Shown here: in pieces, positions 13,601-25,600 of the stretch
How positions within the stretch are numbered: the stretch's first letter is position 1
Layout: each line of letters begins with the position of its first letter
Assembly (NCBI RefSeq): GCF_016920785.2
Contig: NW_024609884.1
Coordinates: forward strand, 32,966,080-33,030,079
DNA: 64,000 bases
Source of the DNA: Ixodes scapularis
Taxonomy: Eukaryota > Arthropoda > Arachnida > Ixodida > Ixodidae
Direction: 5' to 3'
Translations under genes and position numbers: made by a program
Notes under the pieces: model-generated
The model's input: only the letters and a program-made list of their open reading frames with translations
The model's database searches: none
Told to the model about the DNA's origin: nothing

Positions 13601-16600
13601 TGGCGTGCTGCTTGCAGGAATGTGCCGAGTATACGAATGCTTTTGCGTTCCTACACGTAAGCGGTCTTGAGTGTTTTCTCGAATTTTCTCTACGTTGGTG
13701 TGGTAAAAATGCCAGATAGCGCTTGGATAAATAAATTGAACATAAAATTCCTCAAGTTTACCCACAGTCTGCCGAAAGTTTTACTGCAGAAAATTAACCG
13801 TGGTGCATGTCCACTTTCTTTTGTTGTCCTTATGTTTTACCGGGAACCTGATAAAGAGCCAATAAATGCAAAAACAAGGTTGGAAAAAAGGTTAATACCT
13901 TTCCAAACATTTTTTTAAAAACATGTCTAAAATTAACACAGCAGCATGAATCACACATAACTTTACAATTTTAACTTAATTTAATGATGGAGTGTATGGC
14001 TGAAAATGCCTTTTCCGCACAGTAAATCTCGCATATACACATCCTTTGGTAAAAGACTGCAGCAGCAAAATGTCAAGATGTTGCATGCTAGAAACAGTAT
14101 TAGTTTTAGTGTACGGGCATGAAGATGTGATAGGCAACCTGTAAGGAATTTTTTTTTTATATTTATTTTACTGTGTAAAGAACAATAAAGTATAGTGGTG
14201 CTCCCCTAGCAAGTGATGCAGAAATTAGAACCACAACCTCACACAAACCATTGGCAGATACTGTCAAACGTATACTGTCAAACGTAATTTAGAAAAAAAA
14301 ATCTAATGAATGGGACATGTTTGCGGTGAAAGTACATATTTTTCAAAATCTAGGGGTTGGAATTTTTCGGTTCAAATGTATGTTCACCCCAGCAAGGAAA
14401 GTGCCATTTTGACGGTTCGAATGACCCTTGCAACCACTGTTCCTTGCCCTTTCTGAAGTACACCCTCCTGCAACCTTGTGTTTTCCCTTTTTCCTCCTTT
14501 CTGTCTTTTCGGTTTGCTATAGTTCCTTGTGTATTCTTGGTATTGACAGCTGGTTACCTACTTTCTGCAAAGGTGAATTCTGAGTGTTCCTTGATATGGA
14601 AGTAATAAAGTCACCTCCTGGTCACTGCCTTACCGACAAAACAGAAGAGGTAAGATTTTTGAAGTCACATTTGAAGTAGTAGCTGCAAGTCCTTTATTGT
14701 GACCAAAGTTTTCTATACTCTTGTTGCCGTTTTTTGTAAAAAATGTTTTCTTTTTAGGTTCACCGACTTTCTTTTCAAAAAGATAAAAGGAAGGAATTGG
14801 TTGTCACTGTTGTCTCTTCTGGCCAAGGCACCAGACATCTTAACTCCATCAGTTTTTGGCCAATTGTGAATTGATGCACACCAGATATTGCTTTGAAGGA
14901 CAAGTGATCTGTTTTGAAGATGCAATTCTATTTTCCACTGCTAAGCGCAGGTATACTCGCCCTTGTGACAGAGGGCGCTAAATTTATTGAGGTGGATATG
15001 GCGTGGGAGAAATTAAATTATTCTCGAGTTGTTGCTCTCAAGCAATACTGGGCATCAATGGTGCTTTATGACTTACTGTAACTTAACCCTTTAATAGAAA
15101 GTTCCAGAATGCGCATGCAAATTCTTGCTCGAAATTATGAATTTCACAAAACTGACAAAAATTAAGGGCTCCCAAACAAAAGGGTGTTACGTATACTAGA
15201 AAGAGATACAGAAAACAAAAATATTATTGTAGCCGATATTATGCAAAGAAAATGTATTCATTTACAGTCAAACCTATTTATAACGAACAGCAGGAAACCC
15301 TACGATCAGTTCGATATAGCAAAAAACATTTACAACAAACTTCCACGATGAGTTCGTTATACACGGGTGCAATTAAACCCGTTGCCGTTGGACACGTTGC
15401 TCTTTAATCTAAAATGCGATAGGCTTATTGCCTCTTGGGGCGTGGCGTGTACAGCCCCAAGTGAGCGCGTGACGTGAGGAGGGGGGGGAGGAGGGGGTCC
15501 CTATTTTTGCTTTTGGTCAAACTAAAATGACTTTAGGTCAAACAGGGCGCGAAGGGCAAGGAGGCGAGAGCTTCCCTTTTTCATCTCTTCGCTTCAGCGT
15601 TGTAACAAGCGCTCGCACCAAAAACTTTTTTTTTGTTTTGCTTCTTGTGCATGCGTGCAGTTTTTTTTTTAGCTTATCTTTTTTTTTTTTTTTAAATCGG
15701 TTCCCTTCGCAAGCAACCGCGTTGTTCTGAATATTATTTCCTCCTCCTCCTCCAATTTTTGTTCGCAGCTTGAGCTTTTGGAATTATTCTTTTTTCCTAC
15801 TTTTTCTGGAGGGAAGGAACTGGCTAGAAGATTGTTTGTGCACGGGGAAAAAGCTTGACATAGCCAATATGTTGTTCAATATAAAAAGTACTTTCTAGAT
15901 GCATCTGTATTTAAATTTGCCGCGAGTTTGATATAGACAATAATTCACTGTACGTGGGTTCGTTCTAAACGGGTTTCACTGTAAATAGCTCTAGGGCAGC
16001 TGCAACAAAACTGACTTCTAGAGGCAGGGTCTGACTTGTTCCAGCAAATGTTGGAATTGCTCAATGAGCATCTGCTTGCAAAGCAGCTGCAGACACCCAC
16101 CTGGCTCTGAATGAAGTCCCAAGCCTCTTTCACGGGGGTCACAACGCCAGGTCCCTCCCGATCATAGTCACGCAAGCTCTGCTCAAACCTGTCCTTGGCC
16201 AAGTGCTCCACCTGGGTAAACGAAGAGAACATGCAGAATACAATGTTTGTCTACAAGTACGCCCAACATCTTCAATTACTCTATGTAGTCAGTTACAAGT
16301 TAACAGTTTTCAAGGGAAAGGAAGGCTCGGGAGGAGGAAGAGGACAGAACGCTGAAGAGAGAAGAGCTTTGCCTCCTCTCCTCTCCAGCACTGTTTGCTT
16401 GCTCCTACCCAGCCCTCCTTTCCCTCGAAAACTTTTCTTAACCTGTAACTGACTGTAGGAGACAATTTTCCATGCCTACAATAAACAGGGTGTTTTGTTT
16501 TAAGGATTTTCAAATTTGCTTAAGAAAAGTCATGAAAGCTACACTAATGCGGTCAATCTGTGCAGGCGAGTTACACGGCCAGGAGGAGATAACATAAGGA

Positions 16601-19600
16601 GATAATCGCTACAAGTAAATTAACTTTTTCATTAGTGAAGACAGACATGATTTCAATCAGAAACTTGGCAAGAGTCATTGAAATCAGGAACTGCAGCAAA
16701 GCTAGAGGTACAAAAACAGTCCCAAGCTGTTTTTCGGTCTCTCAGCATCAGAGTTTTCGCACCGCCAGCATTGCACGAGTGGCAACTTTAGTACACCATC
16801 ACGCTTCCCACGCACCCCAGATCTTTCCCAAATTTACTTATTTACCGGTTTCCGATGACTCATCAAGTTTCCACCTGAAACCACACAACCAGACGTTTGT
16901 TTTCACTAAATAAAAAGTTAAGTTTTACAGCTTTGCTAAAACAAACTTGTAGACCCTAAAAAAAAAAAAAAAAAACACCCTGCTTTAGCACCACACACTA
17001 TCTGCATCGGAAGACTAAAGAGATATAATCCAGTAGTATCAGAGGCGGATCCAGAACTCCATTTTGGGGAAGGGGGGGCAGAAAATTTGTAAGGATACTG
17101 TTCTCCCATTCTTTCTCGTGTGCCGGGGGTCCACCCATGTCAAATTGCCCTCTGAGAACGGGGGGCAATAAGTGCTGTAGGGACCCTTCTCCTTTGGGTC
17201 TCATTATGCATTTCCATGTCCTTAGTTTGGCAGGTTTAAAACTGAGATGAATATTATTGCTCAGCTTTGTTCTGACCACTTTTGCAGAAATAGTATACAA
17301 ATGTTTTTTTGTTTTTCTTTTTCTAAAAAATGAGAAAGTTCCACTAATGCAGTCTGTGCAGGTCAGCTATATGACCAATGGGACATAATATAGGGGACTA
17401 TTACAGTGCAACCCACTTATGATACTGAGAAAACCAGAAATTTCAATCGTTATAACTGATTATTGTATCTGGACTAGAAACATAGTTTCCAGTCTAGAAA
17501 CTGATCATTACAAGTGGTACATCATTATATGTGCCATCGTTATAAGTGGGTTGCACTCTAGTCGCAATAAGTCTGATAATTAACTAAAACATGTTAATTA
17601 GCTTTTTCACAGGCAAAAACAAACTTACAATTTCAATCAGAAACTTGCTCAGTCATCGAAAAGCAGTAAATTTTAGAATGATGTGAAGCCTGTGCAAAGC
17701 ATAGTGGTGCACTAAAGCTACTACTTGCACTGCATGCACAAGGCTGGCAGTGCAAAAACACAGTTGATGAGACGAAAGAAACATGTGGGTGCATAGAAGT
17801 GGGACGCATTTTTAGGACCCAGAAAAACTGAGCACATATCTTCCTCCAATAGACCAATTTAGTGATTTTCGGGTTTCTAATTTCACGAAACTTCACAGAC
17901 TGCTCGTTTTACTTTTACTGATCACCATTTTTTTTGTGGCACCCATCCTAAATTTTGGTCCCGATTTGATGACGAAACCCCTCCCTATTGCGAGTGGATT
18001 AGTGTCTGAATTCTGGGGGGCTGCGCATGCTCAGTTTTTCATGGTACCTAATCTGTGTTGCTTCTCATTTGTGTTGCTCAATCTAGGCAGCGAACGTCAA
18101 TAGACCTACAACGTATGCAGTCCTTCTGAATGTCGTTACTGCTTCAGTGGCTCGGAAGTGTTTCACTGGGCCAGGCCAGATCTCCTTCGTTGGTTTCCTA
18201 GTACCCATTTCCCTAACCCCCCTGCCCCTTCTTAAAAAAAAATTTTTTTTTCTGCTAATAACATGTACAAAAACACGACAGCATGACTCTCATTCATGTT
18301 GAAAGCGGCGTCAATTTACCCTTGCCGTCCTATCAAGTGTGAAAATGTCTTCCAGTGAGTTAGCCGACACAACCCGAATTGAGAATCCCCTCAACAGAGT
18401 TCAAAACCCCCTCCTTACCTTGCCCTTGTAGACAAATCCCAATGATCCAGCAGCAATTTCAGCCACAAGTATCAGGAACAAGAAGACAGAAAACTGGAAA
18501 AGAATAACCCCCGTTATAACCTTGTGAGAAATGATAGGAGAACGGACATTGGCCTTCAGTCAAAGAATGAAGAGTCGCAGTAAAAAAGCGACAACGCCCA
18601 GTAAATCCAGAACAAGCATGATGAGTTAACAGTGCATCTTTGCATTACATGTTAAATGACAATACCTTTTACAAGCATATAAAACAGAACTTTAAAACAA
18701 CTACCGTAAAACACCCCGGAAGCGCCAACTTCGTCCAAGCACCCACTATTAACATTTCCCAATGTGCCCAATTTGACCAGACAAGTGCCGATGTCTACAT
18801 TAACCCAGTTTACAGTGAAAGTGGGGTGGGCACTCCCCCGGCATTTTACAGTACTCCACAGGAAGAATTTTAGCATTTATTTACTGTCACAACCCTTCAT
18901 CTAATCCTATCTCCTGTTTTAACAATGCTGCAGGTTTCAGTGCTCCCGCACAAAAATGCCAGACACTGAACGAATCCAGCACAATTATGTAATTGTATTT
19001 TGCTGTTTCCAAGATTGCAGCTCTGCTCATGACTTACAAAACCATGTCCTAACTACATAGATATTTACACTACTCAAATTTTCCTGCACCTTTAATAAAA
19101 ACAAGTGCAAAGCAGGGGTGCACAACGTGCGGCCCAAGGACATGACACTACGAGATTCGATGAAGACTGCAACCAGTGATATTGAAAACCTGTCTGCCAG
19201 ACACTGAAAACCCCCACAGTTCCCAATAAACATTTTTTTTTGGCCCACATCATCTTTGAGTTGTGCACCCTGGTGTAAAGCATTTGTTATGCAAATATAC
19301 CTGCCATACACCAGGTGTTGCAGCGAAGACTAAAAATCATACCAATAAGGTGGTAGAAAAAGAAAAAAATGCTTTTCAGGAACGAACTTTTAGCCATGGT
19401 AGATGTCAGGGATTGCAAAAAAAAACACACAAAAAAACATACTAATTGGCTAACTAATTAACTAGAATTTACCAATGAACCCAAAATTTTCCTTTTTTTT
19501 TTTTTTCCTTACGACATTAAGGTTTTTAATTGGAATCACAAGTTGACGTTTGCTGTGGTTGGCAGTTTGTTCCCAAAAAGAGTCTTTTGTTCTCGATTGG

Positions 19601-22600
19601 CAGGGTTTTTTTAAAGTCTTCTGAAGTACCTGGTACACACACAACCCATTGACCTGTGCCCATTGGTGAGACTGATTTCCTAAAAAATGTTTTAAAAGCC
19701 AGCCCAAAACATACAAAATTTCAATAAGTCAGTAAGTATAGACCCATTTCAATAAATAACATCTGACTAATGTCATTTTCAGCATTTGTGCATATGAAAC
19801 AATAGATTGTGGATTTGTAAACACTGGAATGGTGTATATGGCCATTTATAGCATATCTATTAACAAAGAAGGAATGCTCGCACATGCAGAGAAATATTAG
19901 AATTCATATTAGACTGACCTTTCACCAAGAATCTGAAAGTGGTCGGCAACGTTCGTTATCAGCAGACAGTATTGCCACGAAGCATACAGGCAGCGGAAAA
20001 ATGTTTGAGAAGGGTGCCTAAACTGTGTTGTTAACTACTGAGTACATGATGTAACCAGAAGAGCAGGCTACTCCCTTCATGATGAGAAATTATGTAAAAA
20101 AAATTCATGCCCATAAAAAAAAAAAAAAGATTGTCACTGTTACTCATGGGGAAGCCTCTCCACCTCTCATGTACCGCACAAGGATGCAACATGAAGATGT
20201 ATTAAATTAGGACTCCAGAAGATTGACCCGAGATAATACTCTACACAGTTCAATACCGGTTTTAATTTGGTTTGTATACTTAAGCAATTATTCCAAGTTT
20301 TAAGGACTCGTTCGGAGTGGTAGGTTTCAAAATAAAGCCTATAAAATTCACTTTTGGTGCTCTATGCAGAAGACATACTAATTAGTGATATGAATATTTC
20401 TGCAAACACATTTGGTTTCTTCGAAGAGTACAATTGCACAAAATCGCGTTTCTGTCACAAATGAAGGACCCATAGCCCACCAGAATGAGCATGCAGTAGC
20501 TCTCCTGCATGGCTCCACAACATCCCAGGAAAGCCACCAAGAACACGATAGAGCCAACGACAATCAGGATCACAGGAGCCGACACATAGTTGTCCCCTAT
20601 CACAGGCCCGGTCTTCTTGAACAGGTGAAGACTGTAACCACCGCAGACGATGATGATGATGCCCGAGATCTGCAGAGAGGTGCCACATTCAGACATGATC
20701 TGACCTGGCTGCCCAAAGATAAATTAAATTTAACCAAACACTTGTAGCAACATGCTAGAAAATTTTAGGCCGAATACTTGGCAGTGTCAGATGGCGGTCA
20801 TACCAGTCAAAAGCAAACTAGCAAAAAAACTGACACACCAAGAATACAACACACTGAATGGTATGAAGTGAGCATTGCTTTGAACAGTATGTGCCGAGAA
20901 ACTGAGGGAGAGGAGGCGAGTGCAGGTGGGGAGAGCAGAATGCCAAGGTCCGGTTGGAATGAATAGTAGATAGACCTAAAGCTAGCAGCATTTGTCTCCA
21001 CTGCACTCGTCAAACGCATTAGAACACAGAATGCCAGCGTCCGGCTCTTGCATTCGAACACATTCGACAAGTGCAGTGGAAACAAAGGCAGCTAGCTTTA
21101 GGTCTATCTACTAATCATTTGAATCAAAGATTGGTGTTCTGACGTCCTCCCTCCCTCCCCCCTTTCGCAGTTTCTCAGCACATAGACGTCAGTATAAGTA
21201 TTTTATGGGCTTTCTCAATTTGAGTTATGCCAAGGTGTTCTTGCCTCCATGCATTCACAGTGGGAAAAAAAACAAAAAAAACTGCAGAATATTTATTGCA
21301 ACCCAAAGTCTCACTCACTTTATAGCTAGCTGTCATATGGTAACAGTGCCCCAGATATTCTAATCCAGACGAATCCTTGTTACATGCATAGATGAGCAAA
21401 AAAATTAACTCGTAACGGCAACACTGCATTCATGGTGCGAAAGAATAGAAACACCCATGTGATGTTTCAGTCTCCCTTAGTTGGGCTAAAAAACATGTCT
21501 GCTAGCTTCAAGATCCTCTGCACAAATTTAGGTTTTGCTGGTTTTCACTAGTAATCACGTGCTCTATTTGATATCCCTTTAATGAATCTTGCCTTTGCTA
21601 AGGAAGACTGTATTGCCTTCTTTTAGTGTGCATTCAGTTCTATGTAAGTCTCAAACAAGATATAAAGAAAACAAAGGTTTGTGTGCATGAACCATTATTA
21701 AAATAGTCATACGGTTTAAGCCAAATGGATAGGTAGTTCCAAATGGCGCAAAGTGCAATGGATACAAAAACCAGGAATTATTCCTTGCGATGAAGTTAAA
21801 GGCCGACGACCAGACTTGACATTCTGCAAGGCAGAAGATCCTCCTCACCATGGGGAGGAGGAAACGGGCAACAGTGGACAGGGTAGAAGGGGGGAGAGGA
21901 GGAAGCGGGCGAAAAGTGGAAAGCGCGAACTGGTCGTCGGTCTTTAAGCAGGAACCGATAGATACGCTTTGTGCATATCTCATTTAAGGGGGGATCGGTG
22001 GCCGAGTGGTCTAGCGCACACCAGCTTGGAGCACATATAGCGAAAGCTCACGCTGCAGAACCCAGGGATCCTGGGTTCGAGCCCCACCCCTGCCCGTTTC
22101 GATCTGGATGAGCATCGTACCGGCGTGCGGTCGTGTATCACTACTGCGTGATGCACGTTAAAGACCCCAGGCTAGCGGTTGTACCGCACTGGCTAAATTT
22201 CTCATCTACAGCTGGGAGACTTGTCGCCCCTGTGAGGCAGACCAAGTTCTAGGCTGTATAAACACACACACAACCCAATTATTATTTATCTCATTTAAAC
22301 TGTTTATGGGTATGTATTTTATTTTTCTTGCCAATTTTGTGCAAATGATGTTTCCGCCCATTTCATCATTCGTTGTGTTTTTATATTAGCCCTGTCCACC
22401 TATTTCATCATTCGTTGTGTATTTATATTAACCCTGTGTTGTCTACCACCGGTGAGAATCTCCTCATCAGATTGGCAGTACTGCTGAATAATACAACAAT
22501 AAATGTTCCTCCAAATATGCACCCATATTGTTATGTCTCAAGTGCTGCCACAGGGAACCCGAAGAGATGCTGCAGTCACCTTCACCCAGATAAGCCCAAC

Positions 22601-25600
22601 ACAGACACCTCCATGTCATATCATGCCACCATGTCTGGCAGCCCTGCTACAGGGACCCATCGATTTTACCAATTCCAGACACATTACATTCACATGCAAT
22701 CTTAGTCCTTCATTCACTCGGAGCAGTGTTGGAAAGTAGCCCTCTAATTGCGTGTTCAGTTAATATTTCACGTCCTGCACACTAGTACTTGAGGCTGATA
22801 GATTTTAAGACTACCGTAATATCCCGAGATAACCCACTAAAATATGGAGCAAATTGGTCGAAACTGAAGGGTGGGCTAACTTATAGAGACCGACCAAAAA
22901 AAGTAAAACATTGCATTGCAGGCAGGATGGGAACACAGACTTTCAAAGAATGTGGAAGACAATTTCACTGCGGTCTATTTATATAGCTAGTCAAGCACGG
23001 TATCACAATGTGAAAATTAGTTTACAGTTGCAGACTCGTTTTTTTTTTGTTTTTTTTTGTCTTCACAGGACCATCACTTGTCCTACATAGGCAATGTATG
23101 ACTGAAATTTCGGATGCTGTTTAACTCTTTGCTAAATTTTTAGAGCACAAGATGGAACGATCCCTCGGCATCACATGCGCTAACGCTTACGAGTTCGGTC
23201 CATTAGTGAATACGAAGAAAGCGAAACACAAACAGGGGACAGAGACTGTTCTGTGTTTTGCTTTCTTTGTATTAAGTATTAACCCAACATGTTCGCCATA
23301 CATCAATTAGCAAAGATGTTGCCAGTAGAAAACACAATTTGCACTCATTACGAATAACAAATGCCCGGGTCGGTTTGCCGATTACTGCAGTTTTTCTCTG
23401 GATAAGAGACTTTCCAGTGTAGGGACGAGGCAGTACCTAAATGACTGCCGTACATACCTCTTCGCTACCATCATAAAATTCAGGTTCAGCCCTCTGAAAA
23501 AGCACGAGGAGGCTAGAAATATAACTGAAATTAACCGCATTCTTGTACTTAAGGAACAACGGAACAACATTACTTAAAGAAAAAATTATTTAAATGTGCT
23601 TGATGACGTGATTTATATGGATATACCAGTTTGTAGAAACATATTTTTGCAGTTAAACCAGTGGCTGGACATTCAAGTTTTTTCTCCCGCCCAGAAAATT
23701 CTGAACTCAATTTCCAATGGAAGAAAAAAAAAAATCATGTTCGATATTTTTATGGTGCACTCTTATAGTTCTAATTTTATATCTTTCACAAAGTTTTTGG
23801 TTTATTCCTCGTTACTCCTCCACTAACAAAACGCTAATGACTTTACATGTGTAACAGGATATTAATAGGGATACAAACCGATTCTGTTTGGTTTGCTTAT
23901 GAAAAACAAGTTAATAAATTACAGGCACCTAAAAGCACTTATTTTCATACAGATATCATAACCAAAAACAATACACATGGAAGCGCCAGTTTTTCAATCA
24001 TATCAAAGCTGCAAGAAACCATTCAAAATTCATTCTGGACAATTTTTGCAACTTCGGTATGACTGCACAATTCGAGATTCTATAGATGATTGTTCCTGGT
24101 ATACTCAGTGCCATGATAACTCGGCGAACTGTGGAGGCTAGGGCCCCGCGACCAAATAAGAGCGTCCGAGCGAGGCACGCGAGCCGACGTCACGGGAGCA
24201 TGTGTCACTACGCCAAACGCGAGGCGCGAGGCCCGGAGGAACCGGCTGTTGTCTGCTAGCCAAGAGTCATCTGTTCCGAAACCAACTAACGTTAAATGAA
24301 CGTCCACCGCAGCAACATTTCTGTCCGCTAGAATAGCAAGCACTTCGGAAACATTTCATGAGACAACCATACGCTTTATTTAGCCACGAATCTGTAACGG
24401 GGGCTAACGCTAGGGCGCAGTGTGATGTTTTCAGTGGAAACTGACGATTACACGGCTGCGATCGCTGGCAATCGCCAACAGCCACGGTGCTACAAGGATA
24501 AAAAAAATCTGGAGCGGATACGGGTGTGACTCACTTTTTTGGTTTAAATTGACACAAATTTGTGATTATTCATTCTTTACTCTTTGTATCTTCTCGCTAG
24601 ATATTGAAGCACGCGAGTTAATTTGCCGTTAAAAAAAAGAAAAAGCCTAGAACTACTTTTGGTCACGGTGCTGCTGTGGCGGTAACGAGGCCCCTGTGAT
24701 CTCGACCATGAAGTGTTATCACGTGCCTTGCTCCGGCGCTCTTATTGGGTCGCGGGGGCCGCAACCTCCACAGTTTGCCAAGTTATTGTGAAACTGAGTA
24801 TAGAGGCATCTATAGAAAAATAAGTATCATGTCCCTGTGATTTAATCACTAGCTCTTCATTTGCAAATCAAGTAAAAAGGTATGCATTCTGATCATCATC
24901 TTGTTCGCCTGTCAAGCCATCTACATTCTGTCGGCAGAGGAGTCACAAGGAATAAACCTAGAACTTATGTACAGGGTGTCCCAAAAAAAAAAATAATAAT
25001 TATGGGGTGTTTTTCATTACAAAAATAAACTATGCATCGCCGAACGCTTATTCTCCACCCAAATGCAGCACTTGAGGTTCGAACCAGATGCCAAAGTTTT
25101 GACACTAACCATTATCTTATTCAAAAGTCACAAGTGATTTTCTGGAAATTTCAATCGGAAAATGGCGGCCTACGGAGCTCTGTCTTAAATACGCGGAGCT
25201 CCATGGCACTAGAAACCGAAAATGGGTGAAAATGGGCCCCATCTTCCCATCGTAAATTTTGAGGAAATCACTTATTTTTTAACAAGATATTGGTTCGTGC
25301 TGAAACTTTGGCATCTGGTTCGGTCCTCTAGTGCTGCATTTTGGCGGAGAACGAGCGTTGGGCAATGCACATTTCAAAGCGATGGCGTTAAGGGGCTCGT
25401 GTCACAAATAAGCCGGTGTCGGCAGGACGGGAAAATTCCGATTGGTCGACAGGGTCGTGACGTCGCAGCCACGTGACCTTGCACGGGAATTTCAAACAAC
25501 CCACAACATTCACGTGAAATGTGACGCCACGCCTAAAATGAAAGTGATTAAAAGATTACATGTAATGCTAATTAAAGGTAGCTGCATGTCTCAAATTGTT

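Noticed and set aside
21988..22090. tRNA-Ser/Leu gene with A and B boxes
   Set aside because: It is the head of a 299-bp unit with a body, an AT-rich tail and a 12-bp target duplication, and related heads recur as fragments elsewhere in the window; a SINE explains it better.
24974..24990. ACAGGGTGTCCC as a transposon terminus
   Set aside because: The motif fits known arthropod repeat ends, but no inverted partner or target duplication was found in range.
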